From Pseudocolwellia sp048296855 (GTDB lineage: Bacteria > Pseudomonadota > Gammaproteobacteria > Enterobacterales > Alteromonadaceae), in assembly GCA_048296855.1 (NCBI GenBank), contig CP182631.1: a DNA stretch of 64,000 nt; one strand, given 5' to 3'. How positions within the stretch are numbered: position 1 is the stretch's first letter; the number at the start of each line of letters is the position of its first letter. A program made the translations under genes and the position numbers. A model generated the notes under the pieces. That model searched no databases, was not told the DNA's origin, and saw nothing but the letters and a program-made list of their open reading frames with translations. Of the stretch, positions 25,118 through 33,542 are shown piece after piece.

Positions 25118-25451
25118 GCACTCAAATAGTATGGTTTGTTTAGCTAAAAATGTTTTTATCAAAAATACTTTTGTACACGTTGCTTCGGTTTCGCTATTAA
25201 GGTTTTCCAATAGTCACTAATAAGCTTTGTTGTTTTTATTACTACGTAATGTAACAAAGCTATTATTTCGTACTGGCATTTGTGGGTAGCTCAATTTATA
25301 GTGCGTTTATTACTACCATCTTTTACTAGTCGCTTGTGTATTTATGTTTAGGTTTGTCAGGCATATAACAAGCAATTCAACGGGACTTTTACAGCTGGCT
25401 GTGCTCGTTCCTCGCAATTTTAGCCAGCAATAAAAGCCGATTAATTGGGCG
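25112..25451 (+). repeat. Gene-less cassette 51, family A, micro-ORF frameshifted
   Basis: T-class stem-loop. One G is missing in the GGGTTTCGC segment, which shifts the micro-ORF frame; the stem-loop is untouched. attC at 25,363-25,457, with one change in the right arm (GCCGATTAATTGGGC). Confidence 0.85.
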
Positions 25452-25478
25452 TTATGCTGAATCAGGATATTCTCGCAC

Positions 25479-26561
25479 TTGGATATATTACTTAAAGATA
25501 TTATTAAGAACACTCCTATTGAAATGGATCTTCAACCTTCATTTCTCCTCAATTCAGGAAAGAGTTTATATTTTGCAATAAACCTTCAAGAACCTAGAAC
25601 AAATGGTGGGAGAGGGATGTCTTGTTATATTTGCTCATTCGATTTAACACAACACTCCATATCGTGGGTTGTTGAGCTTAAAACTGAAGAACATTTCAAT
25701 TCAATATTTACTTCGCCAGTCAGAATTAATAATACTTTGTATGCCAGCTCTTCGAATGAAATCCTTGCTATCAATAGCTCCAATGGCGAGATTTTATGGT
25801 CTAAAAAACCTAAATTTAAATACTCTTCAGGTGGAAGGTTATCGAGCGTATCAGAACGGCTTTTTTTAAGTAATGGAGGTGAGTTAATTGAGCTTGAAAC
25901 ATCATCAGGTAAAGTTAAACAAAGTATAAAACCGCGGGTTAAATGGTTTGATTCACCAGTTATATCTCATAAACGTAAGCTTTATGTGTCGACCAGTAAT
26001 TCTAAAATATTGGAATTGGATTATGAAAGCTTAACTGTTCTTGGAGAGTTTAAATACAGTGGAGGCTGGGCTGTCGGAGCGACACCGCTGTTCCATAATG
26101 ATAGGCTTGTTTGTGCTGGTTATGGGGGCAATATAACTATATTTGATATTGAATCTAGATTAGCCATTAAAAAGTTTAAAAAAAAGGCAGGACGAAAACC
26201 TAATCAACTACTAATTAATAATTACTTTATTATATTTGAATCCCTAGAAAATAATATTTTAACTTGTTTCGATCTATTAAAAGATAAGAAATGTTGGAAG
26301 CTTGAGTTAAAGGGAATCCAAAAAATTTGGAAAAAAGATGACGATACAATTTTTATCCTATATGAAAATGACTCTGGCTACATCGTTGATGTATTAAATA
26401 TCCGTACAGGTAAATTAGAAACTACTATAGATAATTCACCTAAAGTCGATGAAACTCACTATGAGTTTGGGCTATGGGATGGTTCTGGTGGACTTTATAC
26501 AGAGTCTAGGGAGCTATTTTTAAATTATAAACCTGGGATGATTAGTGTTCATTCAGCATAA
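25479..26561 (+). CDS. PQQ-like beta-propeller protein, cassette 52
   Basis: 360 residues, among the largest cassette products here. Repeated four-strand blades are visible: LYASSSNEILAINSSNGEILW near residues 87-107 (quoted in part), LFLSNGGELIELETSSGKV, LYVSTSNSKILELDYES and LVCAGYGGNITIFDIES. The G-x-W/V after each D/S-G turn is typical of PQQ_2/BamB-type propellers. No signal peptide is seen, so it is probably cytoplasmic. Cofactor binding is not implied by the fold. Start TTG 25,479 follows AGGA; other starts are possible. The stop is in the attC core. Confidence 0.75.
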   Translation: MDILLKDIIKNTPIEMDLQPSFLLNSGKSLYFAINLQEPRTNGGRGMSCYICSFDLTQHSISWVVELKTEEHFNSIFTSPVRINNTLYASSSNEILAINSSNGEILWSKKPKFKYSSGGRLSSVSERLFLSNGGELIELETSSGKVKQSIKPRVKWFDSPVISHKRKLYVSTSNSKILELDYESLTVLGEFKYSGGWAVGATPLFHNDRLVCAGYGGNITIFDIESRLAIKKFKKKAGRKPNQLLINNYFIIFESLENNILTCFDLLKDKKCWKLELKGIQKIWKKDDDTIFILYENDSGYIVDVLNIRTGKLETTIDNSPKVDETHYEFGLWDGSGGLYTESRELFLNYKPGMISVHSA

Positions 26562-26655
26562 CAAGTCACTCAAGCAGGACAAATAACAGTTGGTTTTTGC
26601 TCCTTCGTCGCTTATTTTAACCAACTATTATTTGCCTCTTAGTGAGGCGTTAGGC
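26556..26655 (+). repeat. attC site of cassette 52
   Basis: GCATAAC to GTTAGGC. Same text as the attC of cassette 43, although the genes are unrelated. Confidence 0.9.
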
Positions 26656-26676
26656 AACAACAGGATAGTTCGCAGT

Positions 26677-27240
26677 ATGGTCAGAATAATTGAGCCAAAA
26701 ACAGAGCGACTTCAACTGCGCCAGTGGACTTCTAATGACTTAGAGCCATTTTTCGCAATGTCGTCAGATCCTCAAGTAATGAAGTTTTTCCCAAAGACTT
26801 TGAATCGAAATGAAAGCGATGCCATCGCCAAAAAATGTGAATCACTAATCGCACAAAACGGATGGGGTGTTTGGGCTGTAGAGCATATTGGCTCAAAAGA
26901 GTTCATAGGCATTGTGGGGCTATTTTCGTCTTCTTCAAAATTACCTTTCTCGCCATGTGTAGAAATTCTTTGGCGACTTGCGAGACCGCAATGGGGGCGA
27001 GGATACGCCACAGAAGCAGCGTTGGCAGCTCTTAAAGTTGGCTTTGAAGAGCTTGAGTTACAAGAAATTGTTTCTTTTGCTGTTCAGAATAACTATTCTT
27101 CGTTAGCAGTAATGGAGAGAATCAACATGTTAAACACTGGTGTTACATTCGAACATCCTGATGTCCCAGATGATAGTCGCTTTAAAGAGCACTGTTTGTT
27201 TAAAATTTTACGAGATAGTTGGGCGAAAAATGTTGCCTAA
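26677..27240 (+). CDS. GNAT acetyltransferase (RimJ/RimL type), cassette 53
   Basis: 187 residues, normal length. TERLQLRQWTSNDLEPF at residues 9-25 and the acetyl-CoA loop RPQWGRGYATEAA near residues 107-119 (R/Q-x-x-G-x-G/A) identify the RimJ/RimL branch of N-acetyltransferases. FAVQNNYSSLAVMERI is the usual NxxS following motif. The substrate may be a protein N terminus or a small amine; it cannot be told here. ATG 26,677 was chosen because upstream codons lie in the attC. The stop lies in the attC core. Confidence 0.88.
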   Translation: MVRIIEPKTERLQLRQWTSNDLEPFFAMSSDPQVMKFFPKTLNRNESDAIAKKCESLIAQNGWGVWAVEHIGSKEFIGIVGLFSSSSKLPFSPCVEILWRLARPQWGRGYATEAALAALKVGFEELELQEIVSFAVQNNYSSLAVMERINMLNTGVTFEHPDVPDDSRFKEHCLFKILRDSWAKNVA

Positions 27241-27330
27241 CAAGTAATTGCAAAGGACTAAAAAAGCTGGCTATTGCTCGTGCCTCGCTATTTTAGCCAA
27301 CAATTTTTAGCCTCTGAATGAGGCGTTATA
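27235..27330 (+). repeat. attC site of cassette 53
   Basis: GCCTAAC to GTTATAT. TGTTGCCTAAC mirrors the cassette start GTTAGGCAACA over 11 bases. Confidence 0.9.
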
Positions 27331-27665
27331 TGCACTCAAATAGTATGGTGGGTTTAGCTAAAAATATTGTGATCAAACGTATTTTTTAAGCGCTGCTACG
27401 GGTTTCGCTATTATAGTTTTCAATAGTCACTAATAAGCTTTGTTGTTTTTATTACTGCGTAATGTAACAAAGCTATTATTTCGTTCTGGCATTTGTGGGT
27501 AGCTCAATTTATAGTGCATTTATTACTACCGTCTTTTACTTTAAACTTCAGTCATTAAGTTTAAATTTATCAGGCATATAACAAGCAATTCAACGGGACT
27601 TTTACAGCTGGCTGTGCTCGTCCCTCGCAAATTTTAGCCAGCAATAAAAGCCCATTAATTGGGCG
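27325..27665 (+). repeat. Gene-less cassette 54, family A
   Basis: T-class stem-loop. It carries the same early TAA in the micro-ORF as cassette 2, whose body it duplicates. attC at 27,576-27,671. Confidence 0.85.
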
Positions 27666-27685
27666 TTATATCCTAAGAGTATCTA

Positions 27686-28429
27686 ATGAAGATTGCCGTA
27701 TTATCAGACATTCATAGTAACGTTTTCGCCCTTGATGCTGTCATTAAGGATGTAAAAAGGCATTCCGTAGATTTAAAAGCAAATCTTGGTGATATTCTTT
27801 ATGGCCCAGTTGCCCCTAAGGCTACTTTTGAACTTTTGATGGAACATGATTTTATTACAATTTCAGGTAATCAAGATCGTCAAATTTACGAATCTACGGA
27901 AGAAGAAATAGAATCAAACCCAACCATGCAATTTATTTTGGATGATTTAGGTTCTAAACCATTAGAGTGGATGAAATCACTACCTTTTGATAAGCAAGTT
28001 AATGAAGATGTATATTTTTGTCATGGCACACCAAAAAATGACTTGGTTTATTTATTGGAAGATGTGAGTAAAGGTTATGCTTTACTACGTTCAGATAACG
28101 TAATATTAGATTTACTTGCGGGTCAAAAATCTAAGCTAATATGCTGTGGTCACACACATACGCCTAGAGCTGTAAACTTGAGTAGTGGTCAACTTATTGT
28201 TAATCCTGGAAGTGTTGGTCTACAAGCATATACAGATGAAGAGCCTGTAGTACACTCTATGGAAAACTTTACGCATCACGCATCATATTCAATAGTTGAA
28301 AAGGTTGATTCTAAGTGGATCGTTCAAAACATCAAAGTTCCTTATGATTATCATCGTGCTGTAAATGAAAGTAAAAAAAGAAACCGTAGTGATTGGGTTC
28401 ACTTTTTATCAACGGGAAGACGGATATAA
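27686..28429 (+). CDS. Metallophosphoesterase, cassette 55
   Basis: 247 residues of the YfcE/MJ0936-like calcineurin superfamily. Metal-binding motifs run in order: SDIHSN at residues 7-12, GDILYGP near 35-41, SGNQDRQ near 59-65, FCHGTP near 112-117, CGHTHTPR near 152-159. These ligate two divalent metals for phosphodiester or phosphomonoester hydrolysis. The protein is cytoplasmic; the substrate (cyclic nucleotide, nucleic-acid end or small phosphoester) is unknown. NPGSVG near residue 172 is also typical. ATG 27,686 follows TAAGAG. The stop is in the attC core. Confidence 0.9.
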   Translation: MKIAVLSDIHSNVFALDAVIKDVKRHSVDLKANLGDILYGPVAPKATFELLMEHDFITISGNQDRQIYESTEEEIESNPTMQFILDDLGSKPLEWMKSLPFDKQVNEDVYFCHGTPKNDLVYLLEDVSKGYALLRSDNVILDLLAGQKSKLICCGHTHTPRAVNLSSGQLIVNPGSVGLQAYTDEEPVVHSMENFTHHASYSIVEKVDSKWIVQNIKVPYDYHRAVNESKKRNRSDWVHFLSTGRRI

Positions 28430-28520
28430 CAAGTTGCTTAAACGGACAAAAAACAGTTGGCTTTTGCTCGTTCCTCGCTATTTTAGCCAACAATTTTTAG
28501 CCGCTTAGCAAAGCGTTAGG
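28424..28520 (+). repeat. attC site of cassette 55
   Basis: ATATAAC to GTTAGGC. GTTGCTTAAACGGAC family. Confidence 0.9.
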
Positions 28521-28539
28521 CAACTATGGAGGGTTCAGT

Positions 28540-29067
28540 GTGCGTTTTACAACTCTATATGGAGAATTAATTACTGCAATTTTACGAATATTGACAGGAC
28601 GATTGTTTTCCGAAGAACAAATAAAATCTATTACCTCTCATGCAACAGGCAAGTACCTTACAGAGTTTTTTCCTGATATAGGCGAAGAAGCTGAAGCAAG
28701 GGAAAGAGTTGATGAAGCAAAAGAACATATACTTGCTGCCAGCAGTATTATATCTAAAATGCAAAAAGACCTTGATTCTAAAACGGAAAATTTAGACGCG
28801 TTACTTGAAGAGATAGAACATAAAAAGTCACTGGCAGAAAGGTATCGTGAACTTGCAAATACAAACCAAGCTAAATTTAGCGCCATACGAGAAGAAATGG
28901 AAGATGCACTAAGGCAACAATTGGTGGAGCAATCAGAACAAGGTAAAGGAGTTCGTAGGTTTATATCATTTTTAATAGGTTTAGTAACTTTAATTGCAGG
29001 TGCAGCACTTGGAGCGTATTTTAAAGACATAGTTGCTTGGTTTAATACTCTGCAATTATTTGCCTAA
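28540..29067 (+). CDS. Coiled-coil membrane-anchored protein, cassette 56
   Basis: 175 residues. An N-terminal helical region is followed by a long coiled coil (about residues 50-130: EARERVDEAKEHI, KMQKDLDSKTENLDALLEE, KSLAERYRELANTNQ). One span follows near residues 143-163 (FISFLIGLVTLIAGAALGAYF). It is probably anchored in the inner membrane with the coiled coil in the cytoplasm. No family is recognised. GTG 28,540 follows GGAGGG. The stop lies in the attC core. Confidence 0.75.
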   Translation: MRFTTLYGELITAILRILTGRLFSEEQIKSITSHATGKYLTEFFPDIGEEAEARERVDEAKEHILAASSIISKMQKDLDSKTENLDALLEEIEHKKSLAERYRELANTNQAKFSAIREEMEDALRQQLVEQSEQGKGVRRFISFLIGLVTLIAGAALGAYFKDIVAWFNTLQLFA

Positions 29068-29160
29068 CAAGTTGCTTAAACGGACAAAAAACAGTTGGCT
29101 TTTGCTCGTTCCTCGCTTATTTTAGCCAACAATTTTTCGCCGCTTAGCAAGGCGTTATAT
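29062..29160 (+). repeat. attC site of cassette 56
   Basis: GCCTAAC to GTTATAT. GTTGCTTAAACGGAC family. Confidence 0.9.
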
Positions 29161-29496
29161 GCACTCAAATAGTATGGTTGGTTTAGCTAAAAATATTGTT
29201 ATCAATCTTACTTTTGTAAACGCTGCTACGAGTTTCGCTATTGTAGTTATTCAATAGTCACTAATAAGCTTTGTTGTTTTTATTACTACGTAATGTAACA
29301 AAGCTATTATTTCGTTCTGGCATTTGTGGGTAGCTCAATTTATAGTGCAGTTATTACTACCGTCTTTTACTTTAAACTTCAGTAATTAAGTTAAAGTTAA
29401 TCAGGCATATAACAAGCAATTCAACGGGACTTTTACAGCTGGCTGCGCTCGTTCCTCGCAAATTATAGCCAGCGATAAAAGCCCATTAATTGGGCG
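29155..29496 (+). repeat. Gene-less cassette 57, family A
   Basis: T-class stem-loop, open micro-ORF; duplicate of cassette 31 including its attC. attC at 29,407-29,502. Confidence 0.85.
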
Positions 29497-29836
29497 TTAT
29501 ATGCAATTCATGTAGTATTGTTGGTTTAGCTAAAAATGTTGTTATCAAAGGTGCTTTTGTAAGCGCTGCTACGGGTTTCGCTATTGTAGTTTTTCAATAG
29601 CCACTAATAAGCTTTGCCTATTTAAAAGACTTTGTTGGCAAAGCTATTATTTCGTTCTGGCATTTGTGGGTAGCTCAATTTATAGTGCATTTATGACTAC
29701 CGTCTTTTACTTCTGGCTTTTGTATTTAAGTTCAGGTTTATCAGGCATATAACAAGAAATTTAACGGGACTTTTACAGCTGGCTGTGCTCGTTCCTCGCA
29801 AATTATAGCCAGCAATAAAAGCCCATTAATTGGGCG
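29497..29836 (+). repeat. Gene-less cassette 58, A/B mosaic
   Basis: It begins like family B (GCAATTCATGTAG) and continues like family A (TTGGTTTAGCTAAAAATG). C-class stem-loop. attC at 29,747-29,842. Confidence 0.85.
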
Positions 29837-29875
29837 TTATGTACAAATTGTGTAAATCTAACTATGGAGAGTAAT

Positions 29876-30127
29876 ATGGATATAAATTTAACAACGGGTT
29901 CGGTAGCTTTTTTATTTGGGATATTGAGTGCTAAATGGGCAATGGAATTAGGTTATTCACAATTCACCCAGATAATTATTTTCTGTTTAGGTTTAATAGC
30001 TGGACCGCTAGTATTATTTTTCTTATACATTCGTCTTTTATATCAGCGTAAAGAAAATAATCAATCAGGTACTAAGTTTTTTGGCCATCAAGAAAAAGAA
30101 GTTAATCAAAGCAGTAATTGTACATAA
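29876..30127 (+). CDS. Small membrane protein, cassette 59 (copy 2 of cassette 15)
   Basis: 83 residues, one residue different from the protein at 5610-5861 (His for Tyr in the tail), with a few silent changes. The leader from the core through GGAG to ATG is also the same. The attC behind this copy is of another family, so the recombination site was exchanged after duplication. One strong span near residues 31-53. Function unknown. Confidence 0.7.
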   Translation: MDINLTTGSVAFLFGILSAKWAMELGYSQFTQIIIFCLGLIAGPLVLFFLYIRLLYQRKENNQSGTKFFGHQEKEVNQSSNCT

Positions 30128-30220
30128 CAAGTTGCTTAACAGGACAAAATACAGTTTGCTGTTGCTCGTGCCTCGCACATTTTAGCAAACTTTATTTTGC
30201 CCATTAGCAAAGCGTTAGCA
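30122..30220 (+). repeat. attC site of cassette 59
   Basis: ACATAAC to GTTAGCA. GTTGCTTAACAGGAC family with the right arm GCCCATTAGCAAAGC, like that of cassette 30 and unlike that of cassette 15. Confidence 0.9.
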
Positions 30221-30236
30221 TTACATGGATGGTCTT

Positions 30237-30860
30237 GTGAAAATTTTAAATGTTTTATTATTCAGCATAGTTTCTTCTTTTGTTCATTCTCAAGAGCACT
30301 TATATCCAGAAACATCTATTTATGCACGAATGCAGGTAACACATAATTATCATTTATTTGTCACAAAAGCATTTGAAGCCGCATATGCTAACGATGTAAT
30401 TTTAAAAGTAATTACGATTCCATCTTTTGATTCAGAGTCAGCCTTATTTATTAAAAAAATAGAAAATCAATATTCTCTAATACTTTTAGAAGCAGAAATA
30501 CATTATTGGCAAATTTACAGTAACAATGTTCCTGTTAACCCGATAGAAAAGTGTAACATTTCAATCCCAAATCAATTAGCAATCCAATTAGAAAAAATTT
30601 GGGTATCCGAGTTATTAAAAACTAAGTATTCGTCGAATAACCGTTTAGGTATGGATGGTACTACTTATCACTTTTCTACCCCTAGAAAACATGATAATTC
30701 AATATTCTTGGCACCGATGGCAGGTAAAACATGGAGTCCTGATCAGGGCACGCGTATGGGCGAGTTAGTCAATTTAATACATGAGCTTAAACAAACGTGT
30801 ATTGCCAATGGAAATACAAATAAAGTTAAACAAGTTGTCGATAAACTTGTGGTAAAGTAA
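30237..30860 (+). CDS. Putative secreted protein, cassette 60
   Basis: 207 residues with a signal peptide (KILNVLLFSIVSSFVHS, residues 2-18). The mature part ends with a distinctive segment: GMDGTTYHFSTP near 138-149, then GKTWSPDQGTRMGELV and LIHELKQTC. I believe this recurs in marine-bacterial secreted proteins, but I cannot name it. Start GTG 30,237 is preferred over ATG 30,225 because GGATGG lies just upstream and the signal peptide then begins properly. It ends directly before its attC. Confidence 0.65.
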   Translation: MKILNVLLFSIVSSFVHSQEHLYPETSIYARMQVTHNYHLFVTKAFEAAYANDVILKVITIPSFDSESALFIKKIENQYSLILLEAEIHYWQIYSNNVPVNPIEKCNISIPNQLAIQLEKIWVSELLKTKYSSNNRLGMDGTTYHFSTPRKHDNSIFLAPMAGKTWSPDQGTRMGELVNLIHELKQTCIANGNTNKVKQVVDKLVVK

Positions 30861-30960
30861 TGCTAACAAGCTGTTCAAGCGGGACAAATAACAGTTGGCT
30901 GGTTCCGCTCCGCTTCACATTTTAGCCAACTACAATTTGCCCCTTAACAGGGCGTTAGGC
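30861..30960 (+). repeat. attC site of cassette 60
   Basis: TGCTAAC to GTTAGGC. GTAATGCTAAC mirrors the cassette start over 11 bases. CTGTTCAAGCGGGAC family. Confidence 0.9.
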
Positions 30961-30963
30961 ATC

Positions 30964-31473
30964 ATGATTAAGTTCTGCTCATTTCTAATAATATTTTTAT
31001 ACTCGGCGCATAGCTTGGCATTAAGTATTGTTTGCTTACCTGTAAATACTGTAGAAGAAAAACTCCAGCGGTTAGATGAGCTATTTTCCAATGCCGATGT
31101 CGTTCTACTTCTTGGTAAACCTAAAGTCACTGATAGTTTTGCTACTAAGCACAAAGTATTAAAGGTTTGGAAAGGTGTGACTGGTGAATATGTCTACGTG
31201 AAAGGTGGTGTAAAATCGGGGGTGTTATTTGCAAAACGCTACGAAAAAAATGGGGCTTTAGTGTCAGGAAATTCATATTGTCATCATAATAAACTTTCAA
31301 ATATTGATTTAATAAAACAAAATTATGGGAATGGGGATTTGCCAAACATTGAATATAGAGAGCAACAATATGGATGGAGCTACTTAAGCTGGCCTTTGAT
31401 GTTTAGTTTTGTTTTCTTAATTATATTATGTATGCTTACTCAGGCTTTTGTAAATCACAAGCAAAAGGGCTAA
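30964..31473 (+). CDS. Exported protein with C-terminal anchor, cassette 61
   Basis: 169 residues. A signal peptide covers residues 1-20 (FCSFLIIFLYSAHSLA) and a C-terminal span lies near 140-162 (SWPLMFSFVFLIILCMLTQAF). The middle would be periplasmic with three cysteines. The stretch NADVVLLLGKPKVT...HKVLKVWKG resembles the TIMP/NTR-like exported domains of bacteria, where a beta barrel ends in VWKG; this is a tentative match. ATG 30,964 lies four bases into the cassette with no ribosome site, so translation may depend on readthrough or a leaderless start. Confidence 0.65.
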   Translation: MIKFCSFLIIFLYSAHSLALSIVCLPVNTVEEKLQRLDELFSNADVVLLLGKPKVTDSFATKHKVLKVWKGVTGEYVYVKGGVKSGVLFAKRYEKNGALVSGNSYCHHNKLSNIDLIKQNYGNGDLPNIEYREQQYGWSYLSWPLMFSFVFLIILCMLTQAFVNHKQKG

Positions 31474-31483
31474 GTGTATAAAT

Positions 31484-31582
31484 GCCTAACAAGGCATTGC
31501 AGCAGGACTAAAAACAGCTGGCCGTTGCTCGTGCCTCGCTATTTTGGCCAACAATTTTTAGCCTCTGAATGAGGCGTTATAT
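31484..31582 (+). repeat. attC site of cassette 61
   Basis: GCCTAAC to GTTATAT. GCATTGCAGCAGGAC family. Confidence 0.9.
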
Positions 31583-31915
31583 GCACTCAAATTGTATTGT
31601 TGGTTTAGCTAAAAATGTTGTTATCAAAAATACTTTTGTACACGTTGCTTCGGGTTTCGCTATTATAGTTTTTCACTAGTCACTAATAAGCTTTGCCTTT
31701 TTAAAGAGACTTTTGTGGCAAAGCTATTATTTCGCTCTGGCATTTGTGGGTAGCTCAATTTATAGTGCGTTTATTACTACCGTCTTTTACTTCTGGCTTT
31801 TGTATTTTAGTTCAGGTTTATCAGGCATATAACAAGCAATTCAACGGGACTTTTACAGCTGACTGTGCTCGTTCCTCGCAATGTTAGCCAGCAATAAAAG
31901 CCCATTAATTGGGCG
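31577..31915 (+). repeat. Gene-less cassette 62, family A
   Basis: C-class stem-loop, open micro-ORF. attC at 31,827-31,921, with an inner-arm mismatch (GCTGACT). Confidence 0.85.
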
Positions 31916-32254
31916 TTATATACACTCAAATTGTATTGTTTGTTTAGCTAAAAATATTGTTATCAACCTTACTTTTGTAAACGCTGCTACGAGTTTCGCT
32001 ATTATCGTTATTCAATAGTCACTAATAAGCTTTGCCTATTTAAAAGACTTTTGTGGCAAAGCTATTATTTCGTTCTGGCATTTGTGGGTAGCTCAATTTA
32101 TAGTGCAGTTATGACTACCGTCTTTTACTTCTAACTTTTGTATTTAAGTTCTGATTTATCAGGCATATAACAAGCAATTCAACGGGACTTTTACAGCTGG
32201 CTGTGCTCGTTCCTCGCAAATTTTAGCCAGCAATAAAAGCCCATTAATTGGGCG
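31916..32254 (+). repeat. Gene-less cassette 63, family A, start codon lost
   Basis: C-class stem-loop. The micro-ORF ATG has become ATA (core GTTATATAC). attC at 32,165-32,260. Confidence 0.85.
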
Positions 32255-32595
32255 TTATATGCAATTCTGAAGTAGGGTGCTTTAGCTAATAATTTAGTTG
32301 CTAACTTTTACTTTTGTAAGTGCTGCTACGAGTATCGCTATTGTAGTTTTCCAATAGTCACTAATAAGCTTTGTTGTTTTTATTACTACGTAATGTAACA
32401 AAGCTATTATTTCGTACTGGCATTTGTGGGTAGCTCAATTTATAGTGCGTTTATTACTACCGTCTTTTACTTCTAACTTTTGTATTTAAGTTCAGGTTTA
32501 TCAGGCATATAACAAGCAATTCAACGGGACTTTTACAGCTGGCTGTGCTTGTTCCTCGCAATTATAGCCAGCAATAAAAGCCCATTAATTGGGCG
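32255..32595 (+). repeat. Gene-less cassette 64, family B
   Basis: T-class stem-loop. attC at 32,507-32,601. Confidence 0.85.
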
Positions 32596-32647
32596 TTAGG
32601 CGTTTATCGTTTGGTTCATTTTAATTTAATTAATAAAAGGAAGTCGT

Positions 32648-33013
32648 ATGAATAAGGATGTAATTGTAAAATTTATTGAAAATGTTAAGTTGTTAATTCA
32701 AGAGAATGGAGAAAAAGAAGATGCTTTTTTAACAATTGAGATTGTGGAAAGTATTAATGATTTCATTAATAAAGACGACTTCTTTAATTCAAATATTATT
32801 GGAAAGTATTTAACGGAATACATATCTTCAATCATGAAAGTTAAAAGCCTAAAGTACGATGATGAAACCTTCGATGCAATATACTTTCTTTGGTCAGTTA
32901 TAGATGCGTACTCTGATGAAGAGACTAGAGGTTTAGTAACATCATCGATTACAGATACTGATTCATTTTCTAACTTTAAAGTTTATATTCAAGGGATGAG
33001 GCATAATTCGTAA
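32648..33013 (+). CDS. Helical acidic protein, cassette 65
   Basis: 121 residues, acidic and predicted almost wholly helical (DVIVKFIENVKLLIQEN, EIVESINDFIN, YLTEYISSIMKV, AIYFLWSVIDAY). No signal peptide or membrane span. It looks like a compact helical bundle of the kind found among immunity proteins, which is only a guess. ATG 32,648 follows AAAGGAAG. A 47-base leader separates it from the core. Confidence 0.65.
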   Translation: MNKDVIVKFIENVKLLIQENGEKEDAFLTIEIVESINDFINKDDFFNSNIIGKYLTEYISSIMKVKSLKYDDETFDAIYFLWSVIDAYSDEETRGLVTSSITDTDSFSNFKVYIQGMRHNS

Positions 33014-33037
33014 GCATATTTACATTATATTAATCAC

Positions 33038-33132
33038 GCCTAACAAGCAATTTAACGGGACTTTTACAGCTGGCTGTGCTCGTCCCTCGCTATTTTAGCC
33101 AGCAATAAAAGCCCATTAATTGGGCGTTATAG
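33038..33132 (+). repeat. attC site of cassette 65
   Basis: GCCTAAC to GTTATAG. Common family with CAATTTAACGGG. Confidence 0.9.
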
Positions 33133-33139
33133 GTACTAC

Positions 33140-33448
33140 ATGGTTCAGCACTGTTGTCAGAATATGGATGATTCATTAAAGTTTGAATGCACTGATCATG
33201 CTAATGAATTTGAGTGCCCTGATACTTTAATTACATATAACGCAAAATTTGACGAATATGGACTTATTATTCATGACGGTGGCAGTAGCTCTAAAGCCAT
33301 TTATTTTTGTTCGTGGTGTGGTTCAAAGTTACCTGATTCAAAGCGAGACTTGTGGTTTAATACTTTAGAAAATTTAGGTTTTGACGAGCCGTCAGAGCAA
33401 AATATCCCAAAAGAATTTAAATCAGGCGCTTGGTACAAATACCTATAA
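33140..33448 (+). CDS. DUF6980-like small zinc-ribbon protein, cassette 66
   Basis: 102 residues. CCQNM at the N terminus, YGLIIHDGGSSSKAIYFCSWCG (quoted as GLIIHDGGSS and FCSWCGSKLP) and RDLWFNTLENLGFD are the features of a family annotated DUF6980. The CC and CxxC pairs would bind zinc. The protein is cytoplasmic and its role is unknown. ATG 33,140 lies only 14 bases from the core with a weak AGG. The stop lies in the attC core. Confidence 0.75.
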   Translation: MVQHCCQNMDDSLKFECTDHANEFECPDTLITYNAKFDEYGLIIHDGGSSSKAIYFCSWCGSKLPDSKRDLWFNTLENLGFDEPSEQNIPKEFKSGAWYKYL

Positions 33449-33542
33449 CAAGGCATTGCAGCAGGACTAAAAACAGCTGGCTATTGCTCGTGCCTCGCTT
33501 ATTTTAGCCATCAATTTTTAGCCTCTGAATGAGGCGTTATAT
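33443..33542 (+). repeat. attC site of cassette 66
   Basis: CTATAAC to GTTATAT. GCATTGCAGCAGGAC family. CTATAAC is the exact complement of the cassette start GTTATAG. Confidence 0.9.

Noticed and set aside
28638..29030. 130-residue minus-strand frame over the coiled-coil gene
   Set aside because: It is the reverse of a Glu/Lys/Ala-rich coding region, which often leaves an open antisense frame. The + strand gene has GGAGGG and coherent domains.
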